From Thermoleophilaceae bacterium (GTDB taxonomy: Bacteria > Actinomycetota > Thermoleophilia > Solirubrobacterales > JACPNS01), in the NCBI GenBank assembly GCA_016463365.1, contig JAEMRJ010000005.1:1-45556 (forward strand): a DNA stretch of 45,556 nucleotides, in the 5' to 3' direction. Made by a program: the position numbers and the translations under genes. Of this stretch, positions 23,361 to 32,057 are shown piece after piece (within the stretch, counting starts at the first letter, position 1; the number at the start of each line of letters is the position of its first letter). The notes under the pieces are model-generated. The model was not told the DNA's origin. It was given only the letters and a program-made list of their open reading frames with translations, and ran no database searches.

Positions 23361-25684
23361 CGCCGGCGGGGCAGACGATTCGCAATCACCCGAGGCACCT
23401 GCTCGCCGCGTCGCTCACAGCCGGGCTCGCGCTGTCGCGGCTGGATCCGGTCTGGCTGTTCGTGCTGGCGGCTCTGATCGTGATCGTTCTGACGGCGTCC
23501 AGATCGCGCGCCCACGTTGTGGTTGCGGCCAGCGCGCTGCTGCTGGCCGGGGCGGGAATCGGCACGAGCCGGCTGGCGTCGATCGATGCTGACCCGCTTG
23601 CATCGCTGGGCTCGGCGCAGGCGCAGGTGCGAGGCGAAATCGTTCTTCGCCCGCGCGAGCGGGTGACGGGCTCAACGGTGGTGCTGCGGGCGCACGCTCC
23701 ATCAGGAGCGCGCCAGTTGATCGAGCTGCGTAGCTACAAGCCACTGCCTCTGGGCCTGAGGATCGGGGATGAGCTGCTCGCCACCGGCGCGCTCCGCGCC
23801 GTCTCGCCCCGCGAGGCGCGTTCACCCGAGGCCGCTTCCTACGCGAGATTCCTGCTGCGCAGCGGAATCCGCCGGCGCATGCAGGCCAGGTCGATCGAAG
23901 CCACGGGCGCGGCGCGGGCGGGCCCCGCCGGCGTGGTCGACAGGATTCGCAACCGCGCCGATGCCGCACTGGCGCTGGGACTTGCGCCGGAGCCGGCCGC
24001 GCTGCTTCGCGGCATGGTGCTCGGCGGCGACGCCGGACTTCCAGAGGCGACGGCCGAGGACTTTCGCGTGGCCGGGCTCAGCCACATCCTCGCCGTCAGC
24101 GGGCAGAACGTGCTGCTGATCGTGATCCTCGTGCAGGCGATCCTGATGGCGCTCGATCTGTCGCGCGCGTGGCGCCTCGGCGTGCCGGCGGTTGTGGTCG
24201 TGATCTACGTCCTGCTCTGCGGCGCGCAGGCCTCGGTCGTTCGCGCCGGGGTGATGGGGCTGGCCGGCCTCGCGACAATCGCTGCCTCGCGCAGATCGTC
24301 GCGAATCTATGCGCTCCTGCTGGCGGCGATCGTCGTTCTGTTCTGGAACCCGCGCGCCACCGCGGACATCGGCGCGCAGCTGAGCTTCGCGGCGGTGCTG
24401 GGGCTGATGGCGTTCACGCGGCCCTTCGCGGCCCGACTGGGGCGGCTGCCGGGCTGGGCCGCCGAGGCCCTGGCTGCGACCGCTGCGGCGACGCTCGCGA
24501 CGGCTCCGCTGATGGCGTTTCACTTCGGTGCGGTCTCGCTGATCTCGCTGATGGCAAACGTGCTCGGCGCGCCGCTGATCGGCCCGATCGTCTGGATCGG
24601 GTCGCTGACAGCGGCGATCGCTCAGTTCTCGGTTGAGCTCGGCGCGCTGCTCAATGCGCCGAACTCGTTTCTGCTCGGGACATTGATCGAGCTGGCGCAC
24701 GTGGCGGCCGCAGTGCCCGGAGCTCAGGTCGGGACGAGCGGCTTCGGCGCGGCCGGGCTGATCATCGGACTCTGCCTGGTGATGCTGCTGGCCGCGCGGG
24801 TCCACGGATGGATCCGACTGACGATTCCGCTGGCGCTCAAGCAGTTTCTCGCCTGCTCGTGCGTGCTGATGTTGCTTATCACGTACATGCACGGCGAGCC
24901 CGAGCCGGTTTCCCGGCCGGCGATCGTGATGCTCGACGTCGGGCAGGGCGACGCCACGCTGCTGCTGGCAGCCGGAGGGTGCAACGTGCTGATCGATGGC
25001 GGGCCGCCCGGCGCCGGGCTCCAGCGAAAACTGCGCGCACTTGGCGTAGATCGGCTGGACGCCGTGCTGGCAACTCACGCTGAGACCGATCACTTCGCCG
25101 GAGTTCTCGAACTCGCCCGGTCGGGCGATGTCAGAATGAAAGCGCTGATCGATGGCGGCGGCAACACGCCAAGGCCTGAATACGCAGAGCTTCGCGAGCT
25201 GCTGCGAGCGGCGCAGAGCGTGACGGTGCCGGCGGTTGCCGGAGCCGCCTGGCAGTGCCCGGGCATCTCGATCCGCGTGCTCGGGCCCGCGCCGCAGCCG
25301 CCTGGAGCGCCGCCGCCGGCAGACCCCAACACCCGCGCCGCGGTCACGGTGATCGACGTCGGCGGCATGCGCATGTTTGCGACCGGCGACGCGGAGAGCC
25401 CCAACGTGCTCCCGCTTGCGCTGCCACCGGCAGACGTGCTCAAGGTTGCCCACCACGGAAGCGACGACCCGGGCCTGCCCGCTCTGCTTGAGCGGGTCCG
25501 TCCAGAGGTCGCGCTGATCGGGGTGGGAGCGGAGAATCGCTACGGCCACCCGACGCCCGCATCCGTGGCCGCGCTCAGCCGGGCCGGCGCAAATGTCTTT
25601 CGCACGGATCGCGACGGATCGATCCTCGTTCGGCCGGGCCCTGCTGGGAATCCCGTCGTTTCGACCACCGGGCCGGCTCGGTAG
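23357..25684 (+). CDS. comEC: ComEC/Rec2-family DNA-uptake channel
   Basis: 775 residues, GTG start. An N-terminal membrane pair is followed by a small soluble domain (about 85-190), then the Competence core with about eight membrane helices (GLSHILAVSGQNVLLIVILV; VRAGVMGLAG). A C-terminal metallo-beta-lactamase domain starts MLDVGQGDATLLL and includes the THAETDHFAG motif, VAHHGSDD and GHPTPAS. It forms the channel for single-stranded DNA, and the MBL part may degrade the other strand. It keeps the His/Asp metal motif in 'THAETDH'. Length fits full-length ComEC. Confidence 0.95.
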   Translation: MTPAGQTIRNHPRHLLAASLTAGLALSRLDPVWLFVLAALIVIVLTASRSRAHVVVAASALLLAGAGIGTSRLASIDADPLASLGSAQAQVRGEIVLRPRERVTGSTVVLRAHAPSGARQLIELRSYKPLPLGLRIGDELLATGALRAVSPREARSPEAASYARFLLRSGIRRRMQARSIEATGAARAGPAGVVDRIRNRADAALALGLAPEPAALLRGMVLGGDAGLPEATAEDFRVAGLSHILAVSGQNVLLIVILVQAILMALDLSRAWRLGVPAVVVVIYVLLCGAQASVVRAGVMGLAGLATIAASRRSSRIYALLLAAIVVLFWNPRATADIGAQLSFAAVLGLMAFTRPFAARLGRLPGWAAEALAATAAATLATAPLMAFHFGAVSLISLMANVLGAPLIGPIVWIGSLTAAIAQFSVELGALLNAPNSFLLGTLIELAHVAAAVPGAQVGTSGFGAAGLIIGLCLVMLLAARVHGWIRLTIPLALKQFLACSCVLMLLITYMHGEPEPVSRPAIVMLDVGQGDATLLLAAGGCNVLIDGGPPGAGLQRKLRALGVDRLDAVLATHAETDHFAGVLELARSGDVRMKALIDGGGNTPRPEYAELRELLRAAQSVTVPAVAGAAWQCPGISIRVLGPAPQPPGAPPPADPNTRAAVTVIDVGGMRMFATGDAESPNVLPLALPPADVLKVAHHGSDDPGLPALLERVRPEVALIGVGAENRYGHPTPASVAALSRAGANVFRTDRDGSILVRPGPAGNPVVSTTGPAR

Positions 25685-25687
25685 GGT
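25682..25687 (+). promoter_or_regulatory. -10 element for holA (leaderless type)
   Basis: TAGGGT begins at the comEC stop codon and ends 8 nt before the holA ATG. TTCGAC 16 nt upstream (25660-25665) is a weak -35 candidate. Confidence 0.4.
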
Positions 25688-25695
25688 CTTGGCCG

Positions 25696-26688
25696 ATGGC
25701 TGGCCTCAAGCGCTCATACCTCTTTCACGGCGACGACGAAGTGAAGATTGACCAGGCGCGCACGCGGCTCGCCGCCCGCGCGCAGAAAGACGGCTCGACC
25801 TTCGAGTCGATCAGTGGCGATGCGCTCACCGCCGAAAACTTCGCCATGACGCTCACCTCGCCGAGCCTGCTGCCGGGCACGCGAATCGTGCTGGCTGACG
25901 GGATCGAAGCGTGGAAGGCGGCCGACGTCGGTCCCGCAGCCGACGCAGTTGAACTGCTGGCCGGCGGCGAGATTGACGCCGTCGCTGTTCTGGTCTGCCG
26001 CAAGAAGCCGCTGAAGGCGATCCTCGACGCGATCGAGACAACCGGCGGCGAGATCCACGAATACAAGACGCCGTCAGACGCCGAGCTTCCGCGCTGGCTG
26101 ATCTCGCAGGCCAAGCCGCTCGGTGTGGAGCTTGACCCTGATGCGGCGGAGCTGCTGGTCGCAATCGTCGGAAAGCCCCCGAAGAAGGTGACCAGGGCGC
26201 AGGACTGGAGCCCGAAGCGCCGCCTGCTCAGCGAGCTTCAGAAGCTGGCGACCACCGCCGGGCCGGGCGGCACGATCGACACGGCGCTGGTCGCCGACGG
26301 AGTGCGCGGCGTGGCCACGTCGGAAATCTTTGATCTCACCGACCACGCGGTCTCCGGCAACACGAATGCCGCGATCCGCGACGCCGAGAAGCTCCTGGCC
26401 GCCGGCGAGCCGCCCGCACGGATCGTCGCGATGCTCGCGCGATCGTTCGGTCAGGTGCAGACAGTGGCGGCCTTGATCGAAGCGGGCCGCGCCGGCGAGA
26501 TCACCGAAAACACCGGCATTCAGCCGTGGATTGCCAAGAAGTTGACTGCGCAGGCGCGTCAGCGCGGCGGCGCGTCGCTGCGCGACGCACTGGTTGAACT
26601 GGCAAGGCTCGACGATGCCGTAAAGGGCGGAACCGCGCTCGACAACGAGACCGAGCTGCTGCGCTCGATCCAGACGATCACCGCTTAG
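25696..26688 (+). CDS. holA: DNA polymerase III delta subunit
   Basis: 330 residues. It starts LKRSYLFHGDDEVKIDQARTRL, the usual delta N-terminus (Y-L-.-G-.-.-.-.-.-I). Family segments are FAMTLTSPSLLPGTRIVLAD, FDLTDHAVSGNTNAAIRDAEKLLA and the C-terminal helical domain. Delta opens the beta clamp within the clamp loader. It follows comEC by 11 bp, the common comEC-holA arrangement. A basic insert 'KPPKKVTRAQDWSPKRR' near 165 is not typical and may be a lineage feature. Convergent with rpsT. Confidence 0.93.
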   Translation: MAGLKRSYLFHGDDEVKIDQARTRLAARAQKDGSTFESISGDALTAENFAMTLTSPSLLPGTRIVLADGIEAWKAADVGPAADAVELLAGGEIDAVAVLVCRKKPLKAILDAIETTGGEIHEYKTPSDAELPRWLISQAKPLGVELDPDAAELLVAIVGKPPKKVTRAQDWSPKRRLLSELQKLATTAGPGGTIDTALVADGVRGVATSEIFDLTDHAVSGNTNAAIRDAEKLLAAGEPPARIVAMLARSFGQVQTVAALIEAGRAGEITENTGIQPWIAKKLTAQARQRGGASLRDALVELARLDDAVKGGTALDNETELLRSIQTITA

Positions 26689-26713
26689 AAGCTCCGCCTA
26701 CGCGGAAAGCTTC
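26688..26713 (+). terminator. Bidirectional hairpin between holA and rpsT
   Basis: GAAGCTCCGC (26688-26697) pairs with GCGG-AA-AGCTTC (26702-26713) with a 4-nt loop and a 2-nt bulge. It spans both stop codons of the convergent pair. There is no long T-run on either side, so termination is likely but not certain. Confidence 0.5.
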
Positions 26714-26964
26714 GAACGAGTACGAGCTGCGCGTGCCTTCTTGCGGGCGCCGTTGTTCCGGTGGATCGCGCCGCGCTTGACGGCCTTGTCGATCTTGGAA
26801 ACGAGGATCTTGTGGTCGGCGTCTGCCTGCTCGGCGGAGCCGCCTTCGACTGCGGCCTCGAGGCGACGGAAGTAGGTCTTGATCGCCGACGTGTAGCGGC
26901 GGTTCTCGTCGCGCTCGCGCTCTGCGCGAAGGATGCGCTTCTTCTGTGACTTGATGTTTGCCAT
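26698..26964 (-). CDS. rpsT: 30S ribosomal protein S20
   Basis: 88 residues starting MANIKSQKKRILRAERERDENR, with IKTYFRRLEAAV, KIDKAVKRGAIHRNNGARKKARAA and a basic end (SKLSA). S20 binds 16S rRNA early in 30S assembly. The open frame extends to 27237, but ATG 26964 gives the exact family N-terminus and the extension would overlap murJ. Divergent from murJ, with only 58 bp between starts. The single-gene unit convergent with holA is typical of actinomycetes. Confidence 0.97.
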   Translation of the reverse strand: MANIKSQKKRILRAERERDENRRYTSAIKTYFRRLEAAVEGGSAEQADADHKILVSKIDKAVKRGAIHRNNGARKKARAARTRSKLSA

Positions 26965-27022
26965 TTGGGTCGTGCCTTCTGAGTAAGTGCGATGTAAGTC
27001 TTTAGTCTTGCGCGGCGAAGTA

Positions 27023-28717
27023 ATGCCTGCGCATGAACGCCAGAGTGTAGAGGACGCAATACCACCAACTGACGACAGCACGAAGGATTTCCCGACCGAA
27101 GTCGAGGAAGTAGTCGAAGCCACGACTGGCGAAGAATTGCCTGCGCGCGCCTCGACGGCCCGAAATACGGTGATCTTCGGCGGTCTTACGGGTCTTTCGC
27201 GCATTGCAGGCCTCTTACGGGAGATCCTTTCCGCCAACTACTACGGCACAGGCGGTCCAGCGTCGGCGTTCACGATTGCGTTCCTGATCCCGAACACCGT
27301 GCGCTCATTGTTTGCGGACTCGGCGCTCAGCGGTGCCTTTATTCCGGTGTTCTCGGAGCTTCTGGAGAAGAAAAAGCGTGGCGAGGCCTTCCGCCTGGCA
27401 TCCACGCTTTTCATGGTGATGTTTGCCGCGCTGAGCGCATTGACGGTGCTCTACATCGTCCTCGCGCCGTTGATTGTGCCGTTGATTCTGCGTCTTGCGC
27501 CGGAGGTGGTCGCGGCCGGCCTCACCGACCTGACCGTTGGGCTTTCGCAACTGCTGTTTCCGATCGTGTTGATTCTCGGACTCAACGGCCTCGTCGTCGG
27601 AATCCTCCAGGCCTACGACCGTTTCACGATCCCCGCCCTCTCGGCGTTGGTCTGGAACATCGTGATCATGATCTCAATGGTCGCGCTCCAGCCGTATTTC
27701 GACGGCGAGAACTCGATCTACGCCTACGCGATCGGAATCCTGATCGGAACGATCGTGCAGTTCCTGATGTCGCTGCCGGTGCTGCGAAAGGTCGGCTTCA
27801 AATTCGTCTTCGCGTTTGACTGGAAAGATCGGCGCGTGCTTGAGGTCTTCGCTCTGATGCTGCCAGTCACGATCGGGCTTGGCCTGATCAACCTCAATCT
27901 CTTTGCCAACGCGCTGATTGGTGGCCAGATCTCGGAACAGGTGCCGGCCGCGATAGACAAGGGATTCCGGCTCTACATGCTGCCGCAGGGAATCTTCAGC
28001 GTCGCGATTTCGACGGTGTTGTTCCCGCAACTCGCGCGGATGGCGGCGCGTCTGGACTTCGACGGCGTGCAGAGACTCTGCGCGCAGGGTCTGCGTTTCA
28101 TCTTCCTCCTCCTGCTTCCCGCGACCGCCGCGCTCCTTGCGCTCGCCCACCCGATGACTGAACTCATCTACCAGCGCGGTGCGTTCGACGTCGAATCGAC
28201 CGACCTGGTTGCCACCGGTCTCTTCTGGTTCGCATTCAGCCTGCCGTTCGGTGGAGTCAATCTCTTGCTCACCCGAACGTTCTTCAGTCTGAAGAAGCCA
28301 TGGACCGTCACGTGGTTGTCGATCGGCAACCTCTTCGTAAACGTCGTCGCCTCGCTGCTCCTTCTCCCACTGGGCATCAAGGGTGTCGTCATGGGCACGG
28401 TGATCTCGGACGCCGCGATGGCGGCTGCGCAGTTCTACTACCTGCGCCGCGCGCTCGGTGGCCAGCTGAAGCTCGACGACATGTCGATCCCGATCCTGAA
28501 GATGTTGGTCGGCACGGTTGCGTTCATCGGCGCTGCGTATGGCACCTGGTTCGGGCTCGATCAGCTGCTTGGTGAGTCTGTGTTCGCGCAGATCATCGAA
28601 GTCGGCCTCGCGCTGCTGGCCGGATCGCTGGTCTATGTCGGGATCGTTCTTGGCCTCAAGGTCGACGAGGCGACGAATCTCACGCGGATGTTCAGGGAGC
28701 GCCTGCGCTCCTCCTGA
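27023..28717 (+). CDS. murJ: Lipid II flippase MurJ
   Basis: 564 residues from ATG 27023. An acidic, disordered N-terminal ~45 residues are followed by a MATE/MOP-type membrane protein with about 14 helices. Family landmarks are SRIAGLLREILSANYYGTG (with the conserved Arg), DSALSGAFIPVFSELLEKKK, GLNLF-like LGLINLNLFANALIG and LPQGIFSVAISTVLFPQLAR. MurJ moves lipid II across the membrane for peptidoglycan synthesis. A start at 26987 in frame lies inside the rpsT promoter and is less likely. Unlike mycobacterial MurJ (MviN) it lacks a pseudokinase tail. Confidence 0.95.
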   Translation: MPAHERQSVEDAIPPTDDSTKDFPTEVEEVVEATTGEELPARASTARNTVIFGGLTGLSRIAGLLREILSANYYGTGGPASAFTIAFLIPNTVRSLFADSALSGAFIPVFSELLEKKKRGEAFRLASTLFMVMFAALSALTVLYIVLAPLIVPLILRLAPEVVAAGLTDLTVGLSQLLFPIVLILGLNGLVVGILQAYDRFTIPALSALVWNIVIMISMVALQPYFDGENSIYAYAIGILIGTIVQFLMSLPVLRKVGFKFVFAFDWKDRRVLEVFALMLPVTIGLGLINLNLFANALIGGQISEQVPAAIDKGFRLYMLPQGIFSVAISTVLFPQLARMAARLDFDGVQRLCAQGLRFIFLLLLPATAALLALAHPMTELIYQRGAFDVESTDLVATGLFWFAFSLPFGGVNLLLTRTFFSLKKPWTVTWLSIGNLFVNVVASLLLLPLGIKGVVMGTVISDAAMAAAQFYYLRRALGGQLKLDDMSIPILKMLVGTVAFIGAAYGTWFGLDQLLGESVFAQIIEVGLALLAGSLVYVGIVLGLKVDEATNLTRMFRERLRSS

Positions 28718-28722
28718 TCTGG

Positions 28723-29235
28723 TCAGCGCTCGATCGAGTGATACTTGACGGCGCTCGATGAGGGGTTCTCCCGTACGACCTCTTTGCCTGCTCCCGTATC
28801 CACGAGGTCGAAGCCGTCAACCACAACGGCGAGCGGCAGCATGATGATCGCGGCGATTCCCTTGGCGGTATCCCCAGCGTCGAGAATCACGCCGAGTACC
28901 AGGCCGTTCACAAACCAGCCGAGTCCGAGCCAAACCAGAAGCATTCCGCCGATCAGCCTCGCCCATCCGACGAAGTCTTTCGGTCGATCCACACGCTTCC
29001 AGCGCAAGTTGTCCAGCTCTTCATCCTCATCCTCTGGCGCCGGGCTGAAAACGAGCACGATCGAAAACGCGAGTATGAGCGCGACGGCGACGGCGAGCGA
29101 CCACGTGGGCGTGCCGATCCACAGCCACATCACGCCTCCTACGACCGGCAGGCTGATGATTGCCGTAATCAACAGAGCGACGCTGATAGCGGCCAACCAG
29201 TCTTCGGGGCCGTCCGGTTTTTCGAAGTCCATCAT
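28723..29235 (-). CDS. Four-helix membrane protein, function unknown
   Basis: 170 residues. Four hydrophobic segments are visible: about 14-37, 44-63, 90-112 and 126-145. A strongly acidic loop (SPAPEDEDEELDNL) lies between helices 2 and 3. The C-terminal ~25 residues are soluble and polar. I recognise no family. It is convergent with murJ (5-bp gap) and divergent from lepA. The ATG at 29235 is preceded by a TACGAT -10 at 6 nt, supporting this start; a second ATG follows immediately. Confidence 0.7.
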   Translation of the reverse strand: MMDFEKPDGPEDWLAAISVALLITAIISLPVVGGVMWLWIGTPTWSLAVAVALILAFSIVLVFSPAPEDEDEELDNLRWKRVDRPKDFVGWARLIGGMLLVWLGLGWFVNGLVLGVILDAGDTAKGIAAIIMLPLAVVVDGFDLVDTGAGKEVVRENPSSSAVKYHSIER

Positions 29236-29241
29236 CGATCC

Positions 29242-29247
29242 ATCGTA
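29242..29247 (-). promoter_or_regulatory. -10 element for the four-helix membrane protein
   Basis: On the minus strand TACGAT ends 6 nt before the ATG at 29235, a leaderless arrangement. It lies 20 bp from the oppositely oriented lepA -10. Confidence 0.4.
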
Positions 29248-29266
29248 ATGGTCTTCGCCAGCCCGC

Positions 29267-29272
29267 CATAAT
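29267..29272 (+). promoter_or_regulatory. -10 element for lepA
   Basis: CATAAT (5 of 6 matches to TATAAT) ends 11 nt before the lepA ATG, giving a leader of about 4-5 nt. No clear -35 is seen. Confidence 0.45.
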
Positions 29273-29283
29273 CAGGCACCCGC

Positions 29284-31101
29284 ATGGAAATCCCCGCAGA
29301 CCGCATTCGCAACTTCTCGATCATCGCCCACATCGACCACGGGAAGTCGACGCTGGCCGATCGCATTCTTGAGGTGACGCATTCGGTCGACGCGAAGGAC
29401 ATGAAGGCGCAGCTGCTCGACTCGATGGAACTCGAGCGCGAACGCGGGATCACGATCAAGTCGCAGGCTGTGCGCGTTTACTACGAGGCCGACGACGGTC
29501 TCGTCTACCAGTTCCACCTGATCGACACGCCGGGGCACGTCGACTTCACGTATGAGGTCTCGCGGTCGCTCGCTGCATGCGAAGGCGCGCTGCTGGTGGT
29601 TGACGCCGCGCAGGGGGTGGAGGCGCAGACACTGGCCAACACCTACCTCGCCGTCGACGGGGGCCTTGAGCTGATCCCGGCGATGAACAAGATTGACCTG
29701 CCCAGCGCCGAGCCCGAGCGCGTCGCCGGCGAGATCGAGGAGCTGCTCGGCGAGCCGGCCGAGGGCGTGCTGATGATGAGCGCGAAGACTGGCGTCGGTG
29801 TGCACGAGATGCTCGAGGCGATCGTCGAGAAGATCCCGCCACCGACCGCGGACCGCAGCGCCAAACCGCGCGCGCTGATCTTCGACAGTGAATTCGACGA
29901 GTACCGCGGCGTGATCGCCTACGTGAGAGTCGTCGACGGCGAGTTCAAAAAGGGCGACTCGATCAAGACCTTCCAGACGCCGACCAAGGCAGACGTGAAC
30001 GACATCGGCTTCTTCGGCCCGAAGATGACCAAAACCGACGGGCTCAAGGCGGGCGAGGTCGGCTACATCATCACCGGCATCAAAGACGTGGCCAAGCTGC
30101 GCGTCGGTGACACGATCACGACCGAAGAAAACCACGCCGATGAGCCGCTGCCGGGTTATCGCGAGGTGCAGCCGATGGTCTTCTGCGGACTCTTCCCGGT
30201 CACCACCGACGACTTCGAGGATCTGCGCGACGCGCTCGAGAAGCTCAAGCTCAACGACGCCGCCCTGATCTATGAGCCCGAGACGTCACAGGCGCTGGGA
30301 TTCGGATTTCGCGTCGGCTTCCTCGGGCTGCTGCACATGGACATCGTGCGCGAGCGGCTTGAGCGCGAGTACGACCTTGACCTGCTGGCCACGCCTCCGA
30401 ACGTTCGTTACGAAGTAACGCTGACCAATGGCGACATCGTGAAGGTCAACTCTCCGGTCGAGATGCCCGAGCGCGACGTGCTCGAAGAGATCCGCGAACC
30501 GTTCATCAGGGCGACGATCCTCACCCCGCGCGAGCACGTCGGCGCTGTCATGGAGCTCTGCCAGGAGCGTCGCGGCACCCACGTGGACATGCACTACATC
30601 AGCGACGCCCGCGTGCAGCTGACCTACGACCTTCCGCTCGCCGAAATCGTCCTCGACTTCTTTGACCAGCTCAAGTCACGCTCAAAGGGTTACGCGAGCT
30701 TCGACTACGAAATCAGCGGCATGCGCGCCAGCGATCTGGTGCGACTGGACATCCTGCTTGCCGGAGATTCGGTCGACGCGCTCTCGATGGTCGTCCACAA
30801 GGACAAGGCCTACCCGGCCGGTCGCCTGATCGCCGAGCGCCTGAAGGATCGGATCCCACGCCAGCAGTTCGATGTGCCGATCCAGGCCGCGATCGGCGCG
30901 AGCATCGTTGCGCGTGAAACTGTGAAGGCCGTCCGCAAGGACGTCACGGCCAAGTGTTACGGCGGTGACATCAGCCGAAAGCGCAAGCTGCTCGAGAATC
31001 AGAAGAAGGGCAAGAAGCGCATGAAGCAGGTCGGACGCGTGGAAGTGCCGCAGGAAGCGTTCCTTGCTGTGCTGCAGCTGGACGGCGATTCAGCGAAGTA
31101 G
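29284..31101 (+). CDS. lepA: Elongation factor 4 (LepA)
   Basis: 605 residues, normal length. The GTPase domain has G1 [10 protein letters not shown]2 RERGITI, G3 DTPGHVDF and G4 NKIDLP. EF-G-like domains II, III and V follow, then the LepA-specific C-terminal domain ([32 protein letters not shown]). LepA is a ribosomal GTPase that affects initiation and back-translocation, and 30S maturation under stress. It is transcribed away from the membrane-protein gene, and a 102-bp gap with its own hairpin separates it from the dehydratase genes. Confidence 0.98.
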   Translation: MEIPADRIRNFSIIAHIDHGKSTLADRILEVTHSVDAKDMKAQLLDSMELERERGITIKSQAVRVYYEADDGLVYQFHLIDTPGHVDFTYEVSRSLAACEGALLVVDAAQGVEAQTLANTYLAVDGGLELIPAMNKIDLPSAEPERVAGEIEELLGEPAEGVLMMSAKTGVGVHEMLEAIVEKIPPPTADRSAKPRALIFDSEFDEYRGVIAYVRVVDGEFKKGDSIKTFQTPTKADVNDIGFFGPKMTKTDGLKAGEVGYIITGIKDVAKLRVGDTITTEENHADEPLPGYREVQPMVFCGLFPVTTDDFEDLRDALEKLKLNDAALIYEPETSQALGFGFRVGFLGLLHMDIVRERLEREYDLDLLATPPNVRYEVTLTNGDIVKVNSPVEMPERDVLEEIREPFIRATILTPREHVGAVMELCQERRGTHVDMHYISDARVQLTYDLPLAEIVLDFFDQLKSRSKGYASFDYEISGMRASDLVRLDILLAGDSVDALSMVVHKDKAYPAGRLIAERLKDRIPRQQFDVPIQAAIGASIVARETVKAVRKDVTAKCYGGDISRKRKLLENQKKGKKRMKQVGRVEVPQEAFLAVLQLDGDSAK

Positions 31102-31135
31102 TCCGCCGACGGAGTCAACAAGCGAGTTCACGCAT

Positions 31136-31180
31136 TAGACTCCCGGCCGCACGATCGTTCGCCCTGAAAAATTGCAGGGC
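31136..31180 (+). promoter_or_regulatory. Promoter and leader hairpin of the hadAB-like operon
   Basis: TAGACT (31136-31141) is a candidate -10 with no good -35. Downstream, GCCCTG (31161-31166) and CAGGGC (31175-31180) form a 6-bp hairpin with an A-rich loop, 10 nt before the AAGGAG Shine-Dalgarno (31191-31196). The hairpin could instead mark the lepA 3' end. Confidence 0.35.
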
Positions 31181-31203
31181 CGCCATCCCCAAGGAGCAAT
31201 CAA

Positions 31204-31650
31204 GTGGCAATTAAGACTGATGCGGTGGGCAAGACCTATCCGCCGGTCGAATACGTGATCGGTACGGAGAAGATCCGTGAGTACACCGCCGTCACGTTCG
31301 ACGACAGCCCCCTCTCGAACGACGAAGACGCCGCCAAGGCCGCCGGTTACGCCGGTCTGGTCGCGCCGCCGATGTTCGCCGTTGTCTTTTCAAGCAAGGC
31401 CGCCGTGCCGGCGATGTTCGACCCCGAGGTCGAGATGAACTTCGCGATGATGGTCCACGGCGCGCAGGACTTCACCTTCCACAAGCCCGTAGTTGCGGGG
31501 GACCGCATCACCACCACGGCATCGGTCAAGTCGATCGAGGCAAGCGGCGGCAAGGGTTTCTACATTTACACCACCGAGTCCGTCAATCAGAACGGCGAAG
31601 CCGTCGTCTCGGCCGACTGGACCTGCATCGTCCGAGGAGTAGAGGCATGA
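31204..31650 (+). CDS. HadA-like (3R)-hydroxyacyl dehydratase subunit (MaoC-like N-terminal)
   Basis: 148 residues. The GTG start at 31204 has an excellent Shine-Dalgarno, AAGGAG, 7 nt upstream. The hot-dog fold pattern is VGKTYPPVEYVIGTEKIREYT, VAPPMFAVVFSSKA and HGAQDFTFHKPVVAGDRI. This is the FAS1-dehydratase/HadA type, which lacks the catalytic Asp-His motif and provides the substrate channel. It overlaps the HadB-like gene by 4 bp, so the two should form a heterodimer. In mycobacteria HadAB dehydrates 3-hydroxyacyl-ACP in FAS-II. A short-chain CoA substrate is also possible. Confidence 0.85.
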   Translation: MAIKTDAVGKTYPPVEYVIGTEKIREYTAVTFDDSPLSNDEDAAKAAGYAGLVAPPMFAVVFSSKAAVPAMFDPEVEMNFAMMVHGAQDFTFHKPVVAGDRITTTASVKSIEASGGKGFYIYTTESVNQNGEAVVSADWTCIVRGVEA

Positions 31651-32054
31651 GCGCGGAACCCATTAAATACGTAGTTGGCGACAAGACGCCGGAAGTCCGC
31701 GTCACTCCAGACAAGTACCTGCCGCACCGCTACGCCGGCGCATCAGGAGACTTCAACCCGATCCACATCGACAAAGAGTTCGCGACCATGGTTGGCCTGC
31801 CGAACACGATCCTGCACGGACTCTGGTCGCTCTCGCAGGTGCAGCGCGCCGCGATCCAGGCGGCCGGCAACGACCCGACGAAGGTCAAGACCCTCTCTGG
31901 CCAGTTCCGCGGCATGGGTCAGCCCGAGGTCGAGGTTGTCGTGACCGGCGAGGTCTCGACCGTTGAAGAGAGCGGCGAGGCGATCATCCACCTTGAAGCT
32001 GCCCAGGGCGACACGCGGATCATTCGCAACGCCACGGCGATCATCGAGCCGTAA
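31647..32054 (+). CDS. HadB-like MaoC dehydratase (catalytic subunit)
   Basis: 135 residues. The MaoC hydratase-2 motif is YAGASGDFNPIHIDKEFAT, with catalytic Asp and His in DFNPIH, followed by LPNTILHGLW. The rest of the hot-dog strand pattern (SGQFRGMGQPEVEVVVTGEV) is present. It would catalyse the reversible hydration of trans-2-enoyl thioesters to the (3R)-hydroxy form, with the preceding HadA-like subunit. It starts inside that gene (ATGA overlap) and ends 3 bp before the alpha/beta hydrolase. Confidence 0.88.
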   Translation: MSAEPIKYVVGDKTPEVRVTPDKYLPHRYAGASGDFNPIHIDKEFATMVGLPNTILHGLWSLSQVQRAAIQAAGNDPTKVKTLSGQFRGMGQPEVEVVVTGEVSTVEESGEAIIHLEAAQGDTRIIRNATAIIEP

Positions 32055-32057
32055 GTC

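Noticed and set aside
23822..25549. Minus-strand 575-codon open frame over comEC
   Set aside because: Composition is Arg/Gln/His-rich with no domains, and comEC in the other strand is unmistakable.
26965..27237. N-terminal extension of rpsT
   Set aside because: S20 begins at MANIKSQKK; the extension runs antisense into murJ.
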